From an uncultured Prevotellaceae bacterium (GTDB lineage: Bacteria; Bacteroidota; Bacteroidia; Bacteroidales; Muribaculaceae), in contig ONLH01000017.1 in NCBI GenBank assembly GCA_900318645.1, positions 1-59,035 on the forward strand: DNA of 59,035 bases, in the 5' to 3' direction. Each line of letters begins with the position of its first letter. The stretch's first letter is position 1. The notes beneath the pieces were generated by a model. It had not been told where the DNA came from and searched no databases. It saw only the letters and a program-made list of their open reading frames with translations. Shown in pieces: positions 35,055-44,160 of the stretch. Position numbers and translations under genes: made by a program.

Positions 35055-36818
35055 TTAATCATCAATTTTCGGCAAGCCTTTCCCATCAATGATGATGAGA
35101 CGGCTGATATCCCATATCTGCCGCTGATGTGGTGTCATTGACGTGCTATCGCCAATGATTGACATGTTACGCGGCTGAATGGCACCCGTAACTGGATAGC
35201 GCAAGAAGCTGTATCCCAATCCTTTCCACGGATACGCATTGGCGCCCATGACGTCAAGCAAGGTCGGGAAGACATCTATCTGTCCAATAACAGGATCGTA
35301 GCGCAATGTCGTGTCACAGCCACTGATGATCAAGGGAATACCCCAGTCATCGTCGGTCCATTCATAGTCAGTTAAACCCTTAACGCGATTCAGGTAAATC
35401 TGGGTGTGGTCGCTGACGATGGCCACCACAGTATGCTGTCTCAAACCCAGGCGCTGCAGCTCATCGATGAAGGCACCGATGCAACTGTCGGTGATGTTGA
35501 CACAATTGAGATAGTCGCGCGCCTCAGCTGTGAGCGTGTCGCTAGCCGTTATCCATGAGGGACGTGACTTGCCATTGGTGTAAGGCACATGCATCGTCAT
35601 GGTCACCATCTCTAGGAAGAAAGGCTGTCGCAGGCTGGGCAGCAACTGAGCTGCAAAATCGGTCAATGCAGCGTCATCAATGCCGTTGTGACGCTTAAAG
35701 GCGCCAGCGGCAGTCAAGTCATCACGCGTGTAGAGGGTATCAAAGCCATAGGTGCGGGCCGTCACGTTCTGGTTCCAGTTCACGCCTGGCGTGCAGATAA
35801 TCTCACGACAATCATAACCATTGAGTGCTGCAGCCAATGTCGGATAATTGCCATCGCCCCAATCCACAGCCACGACGCCATCGAGCAAGGGAGCCAAGCC
35901 CGTATTGTAGATGAAGTGGGCATCACTGGAATGGCCATGGCTCGTCTGGAACAAGACATGGGGCGCATAGATGACACTATCACCCGCTACCAGGCGGTTG
36001 AGGACCGGCGTCACCTCACGGCCGTCCACATCCATGCCGATGGGCCACGTGTGCAAGGACTCGACGATGATGAGCACCAGGTTGCGGTCCGGAACTGAAC
36101 AATAGGCATTATCTTCATAATGAGGACATTCCTCAGCAATGAAACGCTTCACCCGTGCACGCTCCTCTTCACTCACGACATGACCTTGCATAATCGATTG
36201 ATATAACGTGAAGGTGCAGTAAGGCAAAAAGCCATTATAGGCATAATAGTCGCGATTGCTGAACTTGTGAAAGAACCGCTTCTCATAGTTGTCGGTGCCG
36301 TCGAGAAAGCCGAAGGCCCCTGTGACCACAACAGCCAGCAGCGTGTATAGAAACATCCTGTAACGGCCTGCATCACCATTCACTCGCTTGCTCAGCAGGC
36401 AGACAGCTATCAATGCCAGAAACGGCAACACAATCAGCAGATCCAGCCATCGCAGTAACGAAACTGTACTGGCAGCAAGCGTGGAATTGACGTTGTCGGT
36501 CATCAACAGGCTTCGCCAAGGCATCAGGTCATCGTAAGCCCGGCAATAGCACAGCTGCATCAGGCACCACAGCGTCATCAACGTCAATGGGATCCACACC
36601 AACCATCGCCAACGACGCTTCAGCAACCAGTAAGGTGATAGCAACAACAAGGCATTGGCTATAGAAATGGCAACCACATGCCACTCATGTAGCATGCGGC
36701 CCATCCCACCCAACTGAGTATCGAGCGCGACAACAAAGCATTGCCAAGCCACCGTTGCCACCGACAAGACGAAGAACGCCATGCCGTATCTCCCGATATG
36801 TCTTGATGCCAGCTTCAC
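35055..36818 (-). CDS. Sulfatase/LTA-synthase-like membrane protein
   Basis: About 588 residues from a GTG at 36818, which is chosen because it clears the UmuD-like gene ending at 36835; an ATG at 36884 overlaps it by 50 bp and an ATG at 36782 is a third option. Five hydrophobic segments (about 15-190) precede a periplasmic alkaline-phosphatase-type domain: metal ligands in LIIVESLHTW, a nucleophile region TSHGHSSDAHF with Ser where LtaS has Thr, and IVSDHTQIY for the second metal site. Gram-negative members transfer phosphoglycerol or phosphoethanolamine onto glycans or lipids. Role inferred from family only. Confidence 0.82.
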   Translation of the reverse strand: MKLASRHIGRYGMAFFVLSVATVAWQCFVVALDTQLGGMGRMLHEWHVVAISIANALLLLSPYWLLKRRWRWLVWIPLTLMTLWCLMQLCYCRAYDDLMPWRSLLMTDNVNSTLAASTVSLLRWLDLLIVLPFLALIAVCLLSKRVNGDAGRYRMFLYTLLAVVVTGAFGFLDGTDNYEKRFFHKFSNRDYYAYNGFLPYCTFTLYQSIMQGHVVSEEERARVKRFIAEECPHYEDNAYCSVPDRNLVLIIVESLHTWPIGMDVDGREVTPVLNRLVAGDSVIYAPHVLFQTSHGHSSDAHFIYNTGLAPLLDGVVAVDWGDGNYPTLAAALNGYDCREIICTPGVNWNQNVTARTYGFDTLYTRDDLTAAGAFKRHNGIDDAALTDFAAQLLPSLRQPFFLEMVTMTMHVPYTNGKSRPSWITASDTLTAEARDYLNCVNITDSCIGAFIDELQRLGLRQHTVVAIVSDHTQIYLNRVKGLTDYEWTDDDWGIPLIISGCDTTLRYDPVIGQIDVFPTLLDVMGANAYPWKGLGYSFLRYPVTGAIQPRNMSIIGDSTSMTPHQRQIWDISRLIIIDGKGLPKIDD

Positions 36819-36834
36819 GCTTGATGATAAAAAG

Positions 36835-37263
36835 CTATACTTTTTTAATGATGTGGGAAACCACGCCCCAGACCTGGAAATCACTATCTTCCTGCACTTT
36901 CATCTCAGGAAAAGCAGCATTGGCGGGAGTCATGTATATTCCATCATCACGAACGCTGAGGCGCTTGACGGTAAAATCTCCGTCAATGAAACAGACGGCG
37001 ATATTGCCATCTTGCGGAGTGATTGAACGGTCGATAATCAACAAGTCGCCCTCGTTGATTCCGGCATCAACCATCGAATTGCCAATGACACGCGCACAGA
37101 ATGTCGCTGCCGGATTAGTAATCAAGGCACGGTTGAGGTCAATAGTATCGGCATACTCGCCCTGTGCCGGACTGGGAAATCCTGCCTGCACGCGACCTTC
37201 AAAGAACTGCAGACCAGAAGTCTGCTCTTCGCCCTTGACTTCAGATATCTTGATTTCGTCCAT
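36835..37263 (-). CDS. umuD: UmuD-like S24 self-cleaving protein
   Basis: A 142-residue LexA/UmuD-type protein. The cleavage site Ala27-Gly28 is in RVQAGFPSP, with the catalytic Ser63 in GNSMVDAGI and Lys100 in FTVKRLS. UmuD normally forms DNA polymerase V with UmuC and is cut during the SOS response. No umuC gene follows; the next gene on the strand is the LTA-synthase-like one. The PSPAQGEY sequence after the cleavage site is typical of UmuD rather than LexA, and there is no DNA-binding domain. It starts 2 bp after the PhnP-like gene. Confidence 0.85.
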   Translation of the reverse strand: MDEIKISEVKGEEQTSGLQFFEGRVQAGFPSPAQGEYADTIDLNRALITNPAATFCARVIGNSMVDAGINEGDLLIIDRSITPQDGNIAVCFIDGDFTVKRLSVRDDGIYMTPANAAFPEMKVQEDSDFQVWGVVSHIIKKV

Positions 37264-37265
37264 GG

Positions 37266-38039
37266 TTATACTTTCACAATCATGCCATCGTAAGCCAATT
37301 CCACATTATCAGGCAATAGTCCGCGAGAATCAGCGTGAAGTCCCATGCGGTCACTCATGTGGATAAGGTAAGTGTGGCCAGGCTTGATGCGTCTCACCAC
37401 GTCAAGCGTCTCGGCAAGGCACATGTGGGACAAGTGCTCACCCGATACGCGCAAAGAATTGATGACCAACAGAGGCACTCCTTGAAGGCGTTCCACGACT
37501 TCGGGTGCAATCGTCTTGGCATCGGTAATATAAGCCAACGGGCCGATGCGGAAGCCCACAATAGGCAGCCTGTAGTGCATCACAGGAATCGGCTCCACCC
37601 TGACGCCCTCGACAAGAAACGGCTCATCGCCAATTTCATGTTCCTCAAACTGTGCCACGCCAGGATAGGGATTTTCGGCAAAGCAATAAGGAATGCGCTG
37701 GTGCAGGTCATTCAGAACGTCGGCACGGGCATAGATTGGCATGTGACGCTCAAAACAATAAGCCCGCAAGTCGTCAAGTCCCGCTACATGGTCAAAGTGG
37801 ATGTGGGTCAACAACACGGCATCAAGGTTATCGTCGCTGGCGCGCAACATCTGGGTACGGAAATCCGGACCACAGTCAATGAGCAGGCGCACGCCCTGAT
37901 AACGCACGATGGCCGAAGTGCGCAACCGCTTGTCACGCGGGTCAGCACTCAGGCATACGGGACAATGGCAACGCAACATGGGCACACCTGTCGATGTGCC
38001 AGTTCCCAAAAACTCTATTTCAAGGGTAGAAGGTTTCAT
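37266..38039 (-). CDS. PhnP-like metallo-beta-lactamase-fold hydrolase
   Basis: A 257-residue phosphodiesterase-type hydrolase. The N-terminal LGTGTSTGVP and the zinc-binding CHCPVC (residues 24-29) match the PhnP group, which hydrolyses cyclic phosphodiesters such as ribose 1,2-cyclic phosphate. The active-site motif is THIHFDHVAGLDD with His79, His81, Asp83 and His84. The context shows no phosphonate operon, so a general phosphodiesterase role (Bacteroidota homologues are common) is more likely than phosphonate use. It is placed 1 bp after the lipoprotein gene and 2 bp before umuD. Confidence 0.87.
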   Translation of the reverse strand: MKPSTLEIEFLGTGTSTGVPMLRCHCPVCLSADPRDKRLRTSAIVRYQGVRLLIDCGPDFRTQMLRASDDNLDAVLLTHIHFDHVAGLDDLRAYCFERHMPIYARADVLNDLHQRIPYCFAENPYPGVAQFEEHEIGDEPFLVEGVRVEPIPVMHYRLPIVGFRIGPLAYITDAKTIAPEVVERLQGVPLLVINSLRVSGEHLSHMCLAETLDVVRRIKPGHTYLIHMSDRMGLHADSRGLLPDNVELAYDGMIVKV

Positions 38040-38040
38040 A

Positions 38041-39006
38041 TCATCTCCTGAATTGGCTCAACAAGCCATCTACAAAATACAGATAAGAGCCCCCGTCATA
38101 ATACCAGTATTCCTTCAAACCGCCCTGGTCAGGACGTTCAGCAATGCGTTTTGGGGCTCCTAACGAGAGCAGGCACTCTTCCTTGGTCATGCCTTCAACG
38201 ATTTGACCGCACGTAATGAGGAGCCAGTTCTTGTCGCCAATGGCCGGATAGGACAAGTGAGGATCATTGGCAACAAACAAGGCATCAAAATCACGCCCGT
38301 GCATCGTCGAGACATTGTCGCTCATCCACACCATGGCACGTTCGCCTGAATCAATGGCCGTGAACAAAACCCGCAACGGCAGCACCTCATTACCTGGTAG
38401 AACGCTATCAATCAAGACCTTGATGAAACGGCGGCCGTCCTTCATCTGCTCGGTTTGACGGTCATACCAGATGGGCGTGCGAATATAAAATTCCTTACTG
38501 ACCAACTGTCGAGCGACATGGTCCACCATGTCCAAATCAACCAGCATAGGCAGCGAGAAAATGGTTTGAGTAGCTTCACGACCACTTATGCAGTAATGAA
38601 GATCCAAGCCAGTCTGCTCATCATTAAAATCGATATATATCCTGCGGTTATCACCATAGAGGACTTGTCCACTCCTGGAATACCCTCTATAAGTAAGGAC
38701 ATGTCCGGCCAGATGCAGGGTATCATTGTCATAGCCTGCAGTAACGGCAAGCATCTGCGTCACCTTGTCATCGGCAACCCAAAAGCGCTTACCGATTTTC
38801 CATGCCTGAAGCGAGTCGGTGTACACATCAAGCGTGATAGGAGGTTGGCGTGTGTCAGTCTGATCCATGACCCGACGCACGTCCTTGTCGGTGACATGCT
38901 CAGTCACCTCAATTCCTGTTCCACAAGCTAACGCAATCAAGCCCAGCACGATGCAAATGATCGCACGTGCTTGAATCAAAACACGGAATTGAGGAAAGAG
39001 CCTCAT
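38041..39006 (-). CDS. Lipoprotein with C-terminal SmpA/BamE-like segment, function unknown
   Basis: A 321-residue protein with a lipobox near residue 28 (LIALACGTG), so it should be anchored to a membrane. The middle part (about 30-240) has beta-strand character and no motif I can name. The C-terminus (about 265-320; VEGMTKEECLLSLGAPKRI, ending YWYYDGGSYLYFVDG) looks like the SmpA/OmlA fold, which in other proteins helps assemble outer-membrane complexes. It lies in a chain of closely spaced genes with the small lipoprotein upstream and the PhnP-like gene downstream. Confidence 0.65.
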   Translation of the reverse strand: MRLFPQFRVLIQARAIICIVLGLIALACGTGIEVTEHVTDKDVRRVMDQTDTRQPPITLDVYTDSLQAWKIGKRFWVADDKVTQMLAVTAGYDNDTLHLAGHVLTYRGYSRSGQVLYGDNRRIYIDFNDEQTGLDLHYCISGREATQTIFSLPMLVDLDMVDHVARQLVSKEFYIRTPIWYDRQTEQMKDGRRFIKVLIDSVLPGNEVLPLRVLFTAIDSGERAMVWMSDNVSTMHGRDFDALFVANDPHLSYPAIGDKNWLLITCGQIVEGMTKEECLLSLGAPKRIAERPDQGGLKEYWYYDGGSYLYFVDGLLSQFRR

Positions 39007-39018
39007 GTGATGATGTTA

Positions 39019-39450
39019 TTACTTCTTCTCTTCTTTTTTACCCTTCTGCTTATCTTCAATTTTCAAGAGGGTATTGATGGCGGTGTTTACTGCTTGGATG
39101 TTGACATCACCATTTAAGGCATCCTGAACCAACTCTTTCATGGCCTTATCACGCTCCATTCCATTGTGAATTTTGCTCATGGTAACGAAGGTTGCATTAC
39201 GGACGCGAGCATCCTTCATGGCCTCACGGAAGTCGGCCAGTGCAGCCGAATCGCCACTAGCGATGATTTCTTGCTCCAATTCACGAATCTCATCATCGAC
39301 ACTGAGAGCCGCTGTTGTATCATTCTGCTCAACTACCTCGTCAAGCTGTTTGGAAAGTTGTTCACCTTCAGCCTTGTAATCCTTGTTGCCAGTGCAACTT
39401 ACCAGTGTCAAAGCCAGAGTGGCTGTCATCATCAAAAAAAACTTCTTCAT
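39019..39450 (-). CDS. Small helical lipoprotein, function unknown
   Basis: A 143-residue protein with a clear lipoprotein signal (LTLVSCTGN, Cys at about 19). The mature part is strongly charged and helical, ending in a Lys/Glu-rich tail (DKQKGKKEEKK). No known domain is visible. It sits 12 bp upstream of the larger lipoprotein gene and may act with it in the envelope. Confidence 0.75.
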   Translation of the reverse strand: MKKFFLMMTATLALTLVSCTGNKDYKAEGEQLSKQLDEVVEQNDTTAALSVDDEIRELEQEIIASGDSAALADFREAMKDARVRNATFVTMSKIHNGMERDKAMKELVQDALNGDVNIQAVNTAINTLLKIEDKQKGKKEEKK

Positions 39451-39485
39451 TTATTCTTTAATTAATAATTAATAGTCTTAATTGG

Positions 39486-39749
39486 TCAATCCTTCTTTTC
39501 TTGTTCCAAGACCCTGCGCAGGGCGTTAGCCAGCTGGTCGGGGCATGACGTGTTTTTGTATCCGCAACGGATACCTTGCAACTTGCTGACCACATCACTA
39601 GCCTTCATGCCTCGTACCAGGATAGAGATTCCTTGCAGGTTGCCGTGACAACCGCCATAGAACATCACATCGCGCAAAATGCCCTCGTCATCAATTTCAA
39701 AGTCAATCTGTGACGAGCATGTGCCTTGAGTATAATAGGTGTATTTCAT
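39486..39749 (-). CDS. TSCPD-domain protein
   Basis: An 87-residue protein that matches the TSCPD family throughout, with the defining motif near the C-terminus read here as NTSCPDQLANALRRVL and the preceding GIRCGYKN. Cys residues (CSSQ, GGCHGN, RCGYKN, SCPD) could bind metal. Related domains sit at the end of class II ribonucleotide reductases and in small stand-alone proteins of unknown function. It lies between the Crp-type regulator and the lipoprotein pair. Confidence 0.85.
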   Translation of the reverse strand: MKYTYYTQGTCSSQIDFEIDDEGILRDVMFYGGCHGNLQGISILVRGMKASDVVSKLQGIRCGYKNTSCPDQLANALRRVLEQEKKD

Positions 39750-39763
39750 TTCAGTTCTATATT

Positions 39764-40447
39764 TTAATCATCATTCAAGTTGAGCAATCCTTGAAAATCA
39801 AGAATCGTCAACCCATTACTGTCATAGTCCAGGATGTCCAAGTCACGCAACTTGTCAAGTGTGGACACCAATGTCGTTCGCTGTGTGCCCAGCAGGGTGC
39901 ACAAATCCTTCTGCTTGTAGCGGAAGCCTATGTCAGTCGCTCCAGAAATCGACAAAGCGTCCACATACATCGCCAGACGCTCGGCCACCGATCCATCTTT
40001 TACGGCAAGAGGCAACTGCACACTGCGTTGGCTACCCGATGATAAGTAATTCAGGATGTTGAACAAGAACACTTTATCGGTAGTGACCATCTTGATATAG
40101 TCGCTCTTGAGCAGTTGCAGGATGCCACACGCACCATGGCTGACGGCGGTATAAGGATAAACCGTTTCACGGCCGAAGAGGCATTCCGCTGCCAGGACAT
40201 GAGGATTGTGAATCGTTTGGTGCATGGTGATACGCAGATTGGGAAACGGGGTTTCCAATCTCACCTGCCCCGAAACAATAAACTTAATGTGTGTACACGG
40301 ATCACCAGCGGCAAAGATCTGCTCACCATTGCGATATTTCAGGAAATGGAACGGCAGTTTCTCTACCAGAGCCGTAATCTTCTCGGTACCCACGCCCTGG
40401 AAGAGCGGCAGTTGCATCAACTGTTGATACATGCTGTTCATGGCCAC
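39764..40447 (-). CDS. Crp/Fnr-family transcriptional regulator
   Basis: A 227-residue regulator with a cyclic-nucleotide-binding-type beta-barrel (about 25-130; RNGEQIFAAGDPCTHIKFIVSG) and a C-terminal winged helix (about 170-222; FRYKQKDLCTLLGTQRTTL). No cysteine cluster for an iron-sulfur site is seen, so it is Crp-like rather than an oxygen-sensing Fnr. It follows hisS by 11 bp and precedes the TSCPD gene by 14 bp. The ligand and target genes cannot be read from here. Confidence 0.9.
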   Translation of the reverse strand: MAMNSMYQQLMQLPLFQGVGTEKITALVEKLPFHFLKYRNGEQIFAAGDPCTHIKFIVSGQVRLETPFPNLRITMHQTIHNPHVLAAECLFGRETVYPYTAVSHGACGILQLLKSDYIKMVTTDKVFLFNILNYLSSGSQRSVQLPLAVKDGSVAERLAMYVDALSISGATDIGFRYKQKDLCTLLGTQRTTLVSTLDKLRDLDILDYDSNGLTILDFQGLLNLNDD

Positions 40448-40458
40448 CGCGAGTAGTG

Positions 40459-41823
40459 TTATCGAGAGAGAGCGGTTATCACCTGGTCCACAGTCAACGT
40501 CTGCTGTTCACCAGTCACCATGTTCTTGAGTGCGATGGTACCGTTTTGTACCTCATCGGCACCCACAATGGCGACAAAAGGAATCTGGCGGTCGTTGGCA
40601 TAGTTCATCTGTTTCTTCATCTTGGCACTGTCAGGGTACAGTTCAGCGCTGATACCCGCCTTGCGTAATGCCATGATGTGACTCAGTGACGTTGTAGCTT
40701 CCTGTTCACCGAAGTTGACAAACATGACCCGAGCAGTCGCCATTGTGTCGGCAGGATAAAGGTCAAGGGCGTTCAACACATCATAGATGCGGTCGGCACC
40801 GAAGCTGATGCCTACGCCAGACAAGCCCGGCATACCGAATACGCCCGTAAGGTTATCATAACGTCCGCCACCGGTGATGCTACCGATCGCAACATCCAGT
40901 GCCTTGACCTCAAGGATGGTGCCTGTATAGTAGTTCAAGCCGCGAGCCAACGACACATCAAGTTCAACCTGGGCACGGGTGCCTAATGCAGCGACATGGT
41001 CGAGCACATAGCGCATCTCTTCAATGCCCTTCATGCCCGTCTCGCTGCTGGCCAGCATACCTGCCAGTGCAGTCAGACGTTCCTCGTTGGTACCGTCTAG
41101 TGCCAACAGCGGTTGCAGTGTGGCGATGGCTTCGTCACTCAACCCTTTCTCCTTCAACTCGGCATTCACGTTGTCAAGGCCGATTTTATCGAGTTTATCA
41201 ATGGCGACGGTGATATCGACTATCTTGTCGGCGGCTCCGATGATCTCGGCAATGCCACTCAGGATTTTGCGGTTGTTCAGTTTGATAGCGACATTGATGT
41301 TGAAGCGATTGAACACCTCATCGATCATCGTCACCAGCTCTACCTCGTTGAACAGCGAGTCACTGCCCACGATGTCAGCATCACACTGATAGAACTCGCG
41401 GTAACGACCCTTCTGGGGACGGTCGGCACGCCACACAGGCTGTACCTGATAACGCTTGAACGGCATCTGCAAGTCGTTGCGGTGCTGCACGACGTAACGG
41501 GCAAAAGGCACCGTCAAGTCATAACGCAGTCCCTTCTCGCTGATCTTGGTCGTCAGGTGCAAGGAATCGTGTGCCGTGAGCAAGTCATCGGGAGCATCCT
41601 TGAGGTAGTCACCACTGTTCAGAATCTTGAACAGCAATTTATCGCCTTCCTCGCCATATTTGCCCATCAATGTTGAAAGGTTTTCTACGGCAGGTGTCTC
41701 AATCTGCTGAAATCCATAGAGCAAGAAAACGTCTTTAATCGTGTTAAAGATATAGTTGCGGCGCGCCATCTCGATAGGTGAGAAGTCGCGAGTCCCCTTA
41801 GGGATGGATGGTTTTTGTGCCAT
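40459..41823 (-). CDS. hisS: Histidyl-tRNA synthetase
   Basis: A 454-residue class II aminoacyl-tRNA synthetase. Class II motif 2 is visible in [20 protein letters not shown], the histidine-specific motif in [14 protein letters not shown], and motif 3 in [14 protein letters not shown] with [10 protein letters not shown]. The anticodon-binding domain fills the last 100 residues. It is the housekeeping enzyme that charges tRNA-His. It lies between the zinc peptidase and the Crp-type regulator on the same strand; a T-box or other leader structure is not apparent. Confidence 0.97.
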   Translation of the reverse strand: MAQKPSIPKGTRDFSPIEMARRNYIFNTIKDVFLLYGFQQIETPAVENLSTLMGKYGEEGDKLLFKILNSGDYLKDAPDDLLTAHDSLHLTTKISEKGLRYDLTVPFARYVVQHRNDLQMPFKRYQVQPVWRADRPQKGRYREFYQCDADIVGSDSLFNEVELVTMIDEVFNRFNINVAIKLNNRKILSGIAEIIGAADKIVDITVAIDKLDKIGLDNVNAELKEKGLSDEAIATLQPLLALDGTNEERLTALAGMLASSETGMKGIEEMRYVLDHVAALGTRAQVELDVSLARGLNYYTGTILEVKALDVAIGSITGGGRYDNLTGVFGMPGLSGVGISFGADRIYDVLNALDLYPADTMATARVMFVNFGEQEATTSLSHIMALRKAGISAELYPDSAKMKKQMNYANDRQIPFVAIVGADEVQNGTIALKNMVTGEQQTLTVDQVITALSR

Positions 41824-41864
41824 TATCTGTTTTTCTGTATTTTTTATATGAATTATTTATCGGT

Positions 41865-42548
41865 TTACCTCCTGCGACCACCAAGGACAAGAGATGCATA
41901 ATATAGTAATGTAGCCAGTGAGCCGAGGGCTGATACCACATAGGTATAGGCTGCAGCACGAAGGGCGTCCTTGGCGTTAGCCAATTGCTCGCCACTAGCA
42001 ATGCCTGAGCCTTCAAGCCACTGGATGGCACGACGGCTGGCATCGACCTCAACAGGCAGAGTCACAAAACTGAACAATACCGTTGCCCCAAACATAGCAA
42101 GAGCTATATAAAATGGTATCGGGGTCACCGTAAAAATAACGATACCAGCAAGCAACAGCCATTGAACAGTCCTCGAGGCAAAAGACACGATAGGAACCAT
42201 CTTGGTGCGCAGTTGCAACATGCTATAGCCCACCTTGTGCTGAATAGCATGGCCACACTCATGGGCAGCGACCGCAGCAGCGGCAATGCTATTGGTGCCA
42301 TAAACTGGCTCACTCAGGTTCACCGTCCTGTTGGCCGGGTTGAAATGGTCGGTCAACTGACCGCTCACGCTGGTCACCTGCACGTCGCCGCAGCCATTCT
42401 GCTGCAGCATCGCGTTAGCGATGTCACGTCCTGCCATGGGAACTCCCAATGGTATTCTACTGTACTTGGCAAACTTCGACTTAAGAGAATTCTGAACAAT
42501 CATACTCAGAATGAAGATTGCGCCAAATACGAGATATCCTAAACTCAT
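41865..42548 (-). CDS. Zinc metallopeptidase of the YugP type
   Basis: A 227-residue membrane protein with an N-terminal transmembrane helix, the zinc motif HECGHAIQH (residues 96-104) and two or three further hydrophobic segments (about 120-160 and 200-222). This is the Zn_peptidase_2/YugP family, found in many bacteria, with an unknown physiological substrate. It is the first gene of the minus-strand block and is divergent to the Ala-rich lipoprotein. Confidence 0.9.
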   Translation of the reverse strand: MSLGYLVFGAIFILSMIVQNSLKSKFAKYSRIPLGVPMAGRDIANAMLQQNGCGDVQVTSVSGQLTDHFNPANRTVNLSEPVYGTNSIAAAAVAAHECGHAIQHKVGYSMLQLRTKMVPIVSFASRTVQWLLLAGIVIFTVTPIPFYIALAMFGATVLFSFVTLPVEVDASRRAIQWLEGSGIASGEQLANAKDALRAAAYTYVVSALGSLATLLYYASLVLGGRRR

Positions 42549-42838
42549 ATCACATTAAATATTTAGTTGTTAGTAATTTGCTGAAATAAAACTGCCAAAC
42601 TATAAATAAATTGTCAATGCCGATAATCTTGGCACGGAAGTTGCAACACAACCTGACGGTCAAGATTCTGCACCGCAAAGTTATAGTTTTTTGACCGCAA
42701 AACAGCCTAAAAGGCAAATAAAAGTATTAAAAAATGAAAATTTAGACCAAAAAATTTGCCAATTCAAAAATAGCCGTTACTTTTGCGGCGTTGAATTTTC
42801 GTTTTATTATTAATTTTTTAAATTAAAGTTGTTTTATT
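42549..42838. other. Divergent promoter region
   Basis: The 290 bases between the zinc peptidase and the Ala-rich lipoprotein are AT-rich. A perfect promoter for the lipoprotein is at 42755-42785. The peptidase side has no exact TAnnTTTG box. Confidence 0.6.
42755..42785 (+). promoter_or_regulatory. Promoter of the Ala-rich lipoprotein gene
   Basis: TTTG (42755-42758), a 19-bp spacer and TACTTTTG (42778-42785) match the Bacteroidota consensus exactly, 54 bp before the start codon. The leader is AT-rich, a feature of highly expressed genes in this phylum. Confidence 0.8.
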
Positions 42839-43420
42839 ATGAAGAAGTTTTTATTGATGTTTGCAGCTGTTGCTGCTATCGCATTTGTAGGTTGCAAGAC
42901 CGAGACCAAGCCCGCTGAGGAGGTTGTAGAAGAGCAGACCGAAGAGGTAGCTCCCACTGTTGAGAGCGTTACCGCTGACCTGTTGAACTGCGCCGACGAG
43001 GCACAAGCTGTTACTCTGCTCGATGGCCTGAAGGCTAAAGCTCAGGCTCTCCTTGATGGTGGTGACCAGGCTGGTTACTTCAACATCATCAACATCATCA
43101 AGACCGTTTGGGAGGCTAACAAGGACGCCATCCTGGCTAAGATCCCGACCCTGGCTGAGAAGATGACCAGCTACATCGATGTTCCCGAGAACCTGAAGGC
43201 TGGTTTCGCTGAGTTCGTAGCCAACGCCGCTAAGGAGAAGGTTAACGAGGCTGTTGGTGCCGCTGCTGATGCTGCTGGTGCTGCTGTTGACGCTGCTAAG
43301 GACAAGGCTGGTGAGGCTGTTGACGCTGCTAAGGACGCCGCTGGCAACGCCGTTGACGCTGCTAAGGACAAGGCTGCTGACGCTGCTCAGAAGGTTGCCG
43401 ACGAGCTGAAGAAGAACTAA
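42839..43420 (+). CDS. Ala/Lys-rich repeat lipoprotein
   Basis: A 193-residue lipoprotein (lipobox AFVGCKTE, Cys at about 19). An acidic linker (EEVVEEQTEEV) is followed by a helical middle and a C-terminal run of 11-residue repeats of the AVDAAKDKAGE type (about residues 138-185), as in LEA-like and apolipoprotein-like helices. The repeats suggest an amphipathic or extended helix in the periplasm or at the cell surface. Strong promoter, clean terminator and biased codon use suggest high expression. Function unknown. Confidence 0.85.
   Translation: MKKFLLMFAAVAAIAFVGCKTETKPAEEVVEEQTEEVAPTVESVTADLLNCADEAQAVTLLDGLKAKAQALLDGGDQAGYFNIINIIKTVWEANKDAILAKIPTLAEKMTSYIDVPENLKAGFAEFVANAAKEKVNEAVGAAADAAGAAVDAAKDKAGEAVDAAKDAAGNAVDAAKDKAADAAQKVADELKKN
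43286..43390 (+). repeat. 33-bp tandem repeats in the lipoprotein gene
   Basis: GTTGACGCTGCTAAGGAC recurs at a 33-bp period three times, encoding AVDAAKD-type 11-mers. Copy number could vary between strains without a frameshift. Confidence 0.8.
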
Positions 43421-43450
43421 TCTGAAAATAAGATTAAATTCCTTATAACT

Positions 43451-43490
43451 AATCAGGGCTGACCCACAAGGGCCGGCCCTGATTGTTTTA
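43451..43490 (+). terminator. Terminator of the Ala-rich lipoprotein gene
   Basis: AATCAGGGC (43451-43459) pairs with GCCCTGATT (43476-43484), followed by GTTTTATCC. Confidence 0.8.
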
Positions 43491-43556
43491 TCCATATTGC
43501 TGGCCGCGACAAAGTCACGGCACAGGGAACCCTGGCACTGGGCGGCATCAAGTTAT

Positions 43557-44057
43557 CTATCCCCGGTGATTTAACTGATAGGCCAGGCGCTCATCGCCAT
43601 TGAGCAGGTAGATGATGCCACAATAGGTGAAACCGTAACGGTCGATGACATGATGCATGATGACATTATCGCGATGGGTGTCGATACGCAGGTTGCCTGC
43701 AACGCCCATGCAGTAGTCCATCACATCGTTGAAAACACCATGACTGGCAGCTGTGCTTGCCAAGCGATGCACGACATAATAGGGCTTGTCATCCAGCCAC
43801 TGACCCTCGTAGATTTCCTTGTAGGTAGGCTCTGGGCCAGGGATGAAGGCAAACGAGGCTATTACTTCCCCACCCCGCTCCACACACACATAGCCATGTC
43901 CATTATTGATATCAGTCTCGATTGTCTCACGGCTGGGATAGCCGTCAATCCACTGGTTCATGTTACCGCACGAACGCATAATGGCGCGCGCCTCGTCGAT
44001 GAGTCGCATAATTACCGGCACATCGTCCATCAAAGCCTTTCTAATCATCCTATTCAT
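43557..44057 (-). CDS. GNAT-family N-acetyltransferase
   Basis: About 166 residues from the ATG at 44057 (MNRMIRKALM); an ATG at 44048 is equally possible, and the longer frame from 44129 starts upstream of the promoter and inside a terminator, so it is rejected. The GNAT fold is shown by the N-terminal IRKALMDDVPVIMRLIDEA and the acetyl-CoA region VVHRLASTAASHGVFNDVM, then NLRIDTHRDNVIMHHVIDRYGF. The sequence resembles the small-molecule acetyltransferases of Bacteroidota. Acceptor unknown. Confidence 0.85.
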   Translation of the reverse strand: MNRMIRKALMDDVPVIMRLIDEARAIMRSCGNMNQWIDGYPSRETIETDINNGHGYVCVERGGEVIASFAFIPGPEPTYKEIYEGQWLDDKPYYVVHRLASTAASHGVFNDVMDYCMGVAGNLRIDTHRDNVIMHHVIDRYGFTYCGIIYLLNGDERLAYQLNHRG

Positions 44058-44061
44058 GCCG

Positions 44062-44093
44062 CAAAGATAGAGAAAAGCACCGAATTGTACAAT
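44062..44093 (-). promoter_or_regulatory. Promoter of the acetyltransferase gene, nearly leaderless
   Basis: ATTG (44093-44090), a 20-bp spacer and TATCTTTG (44069-44062) on the minus strand. The -7 box ends only 4 bases before the first ATG, so the message has almost no leader. Confidence 0.65.
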
Positions 44094-44099
44094 AGGCCA

Positions 44100-44147
44100 T
44101 AAAATGAACCCCAAAAGTTTTTTATCCAACTTTTGGGGTTCATTTTA
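44100..44147. terminator. Strong inverted repeat ending the FISUMP gene
   Basis: A perfect 20-bp stem (44100-44119 with 44128-44147) with an 8-base loop, containing CCCCAAAAG/CTTTTGGGG. It lies just after the stop of the minus-strand FISUMP gene. Confidence 0.85.
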
Positions 44148-44160
44148 GATCGAGTAGGTA

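Noticed and set aside
41824-41864. T-box leader before hisS
   Set aside because: The gap is only 41 bases and T-boxes are not expected in Bacteroidota.
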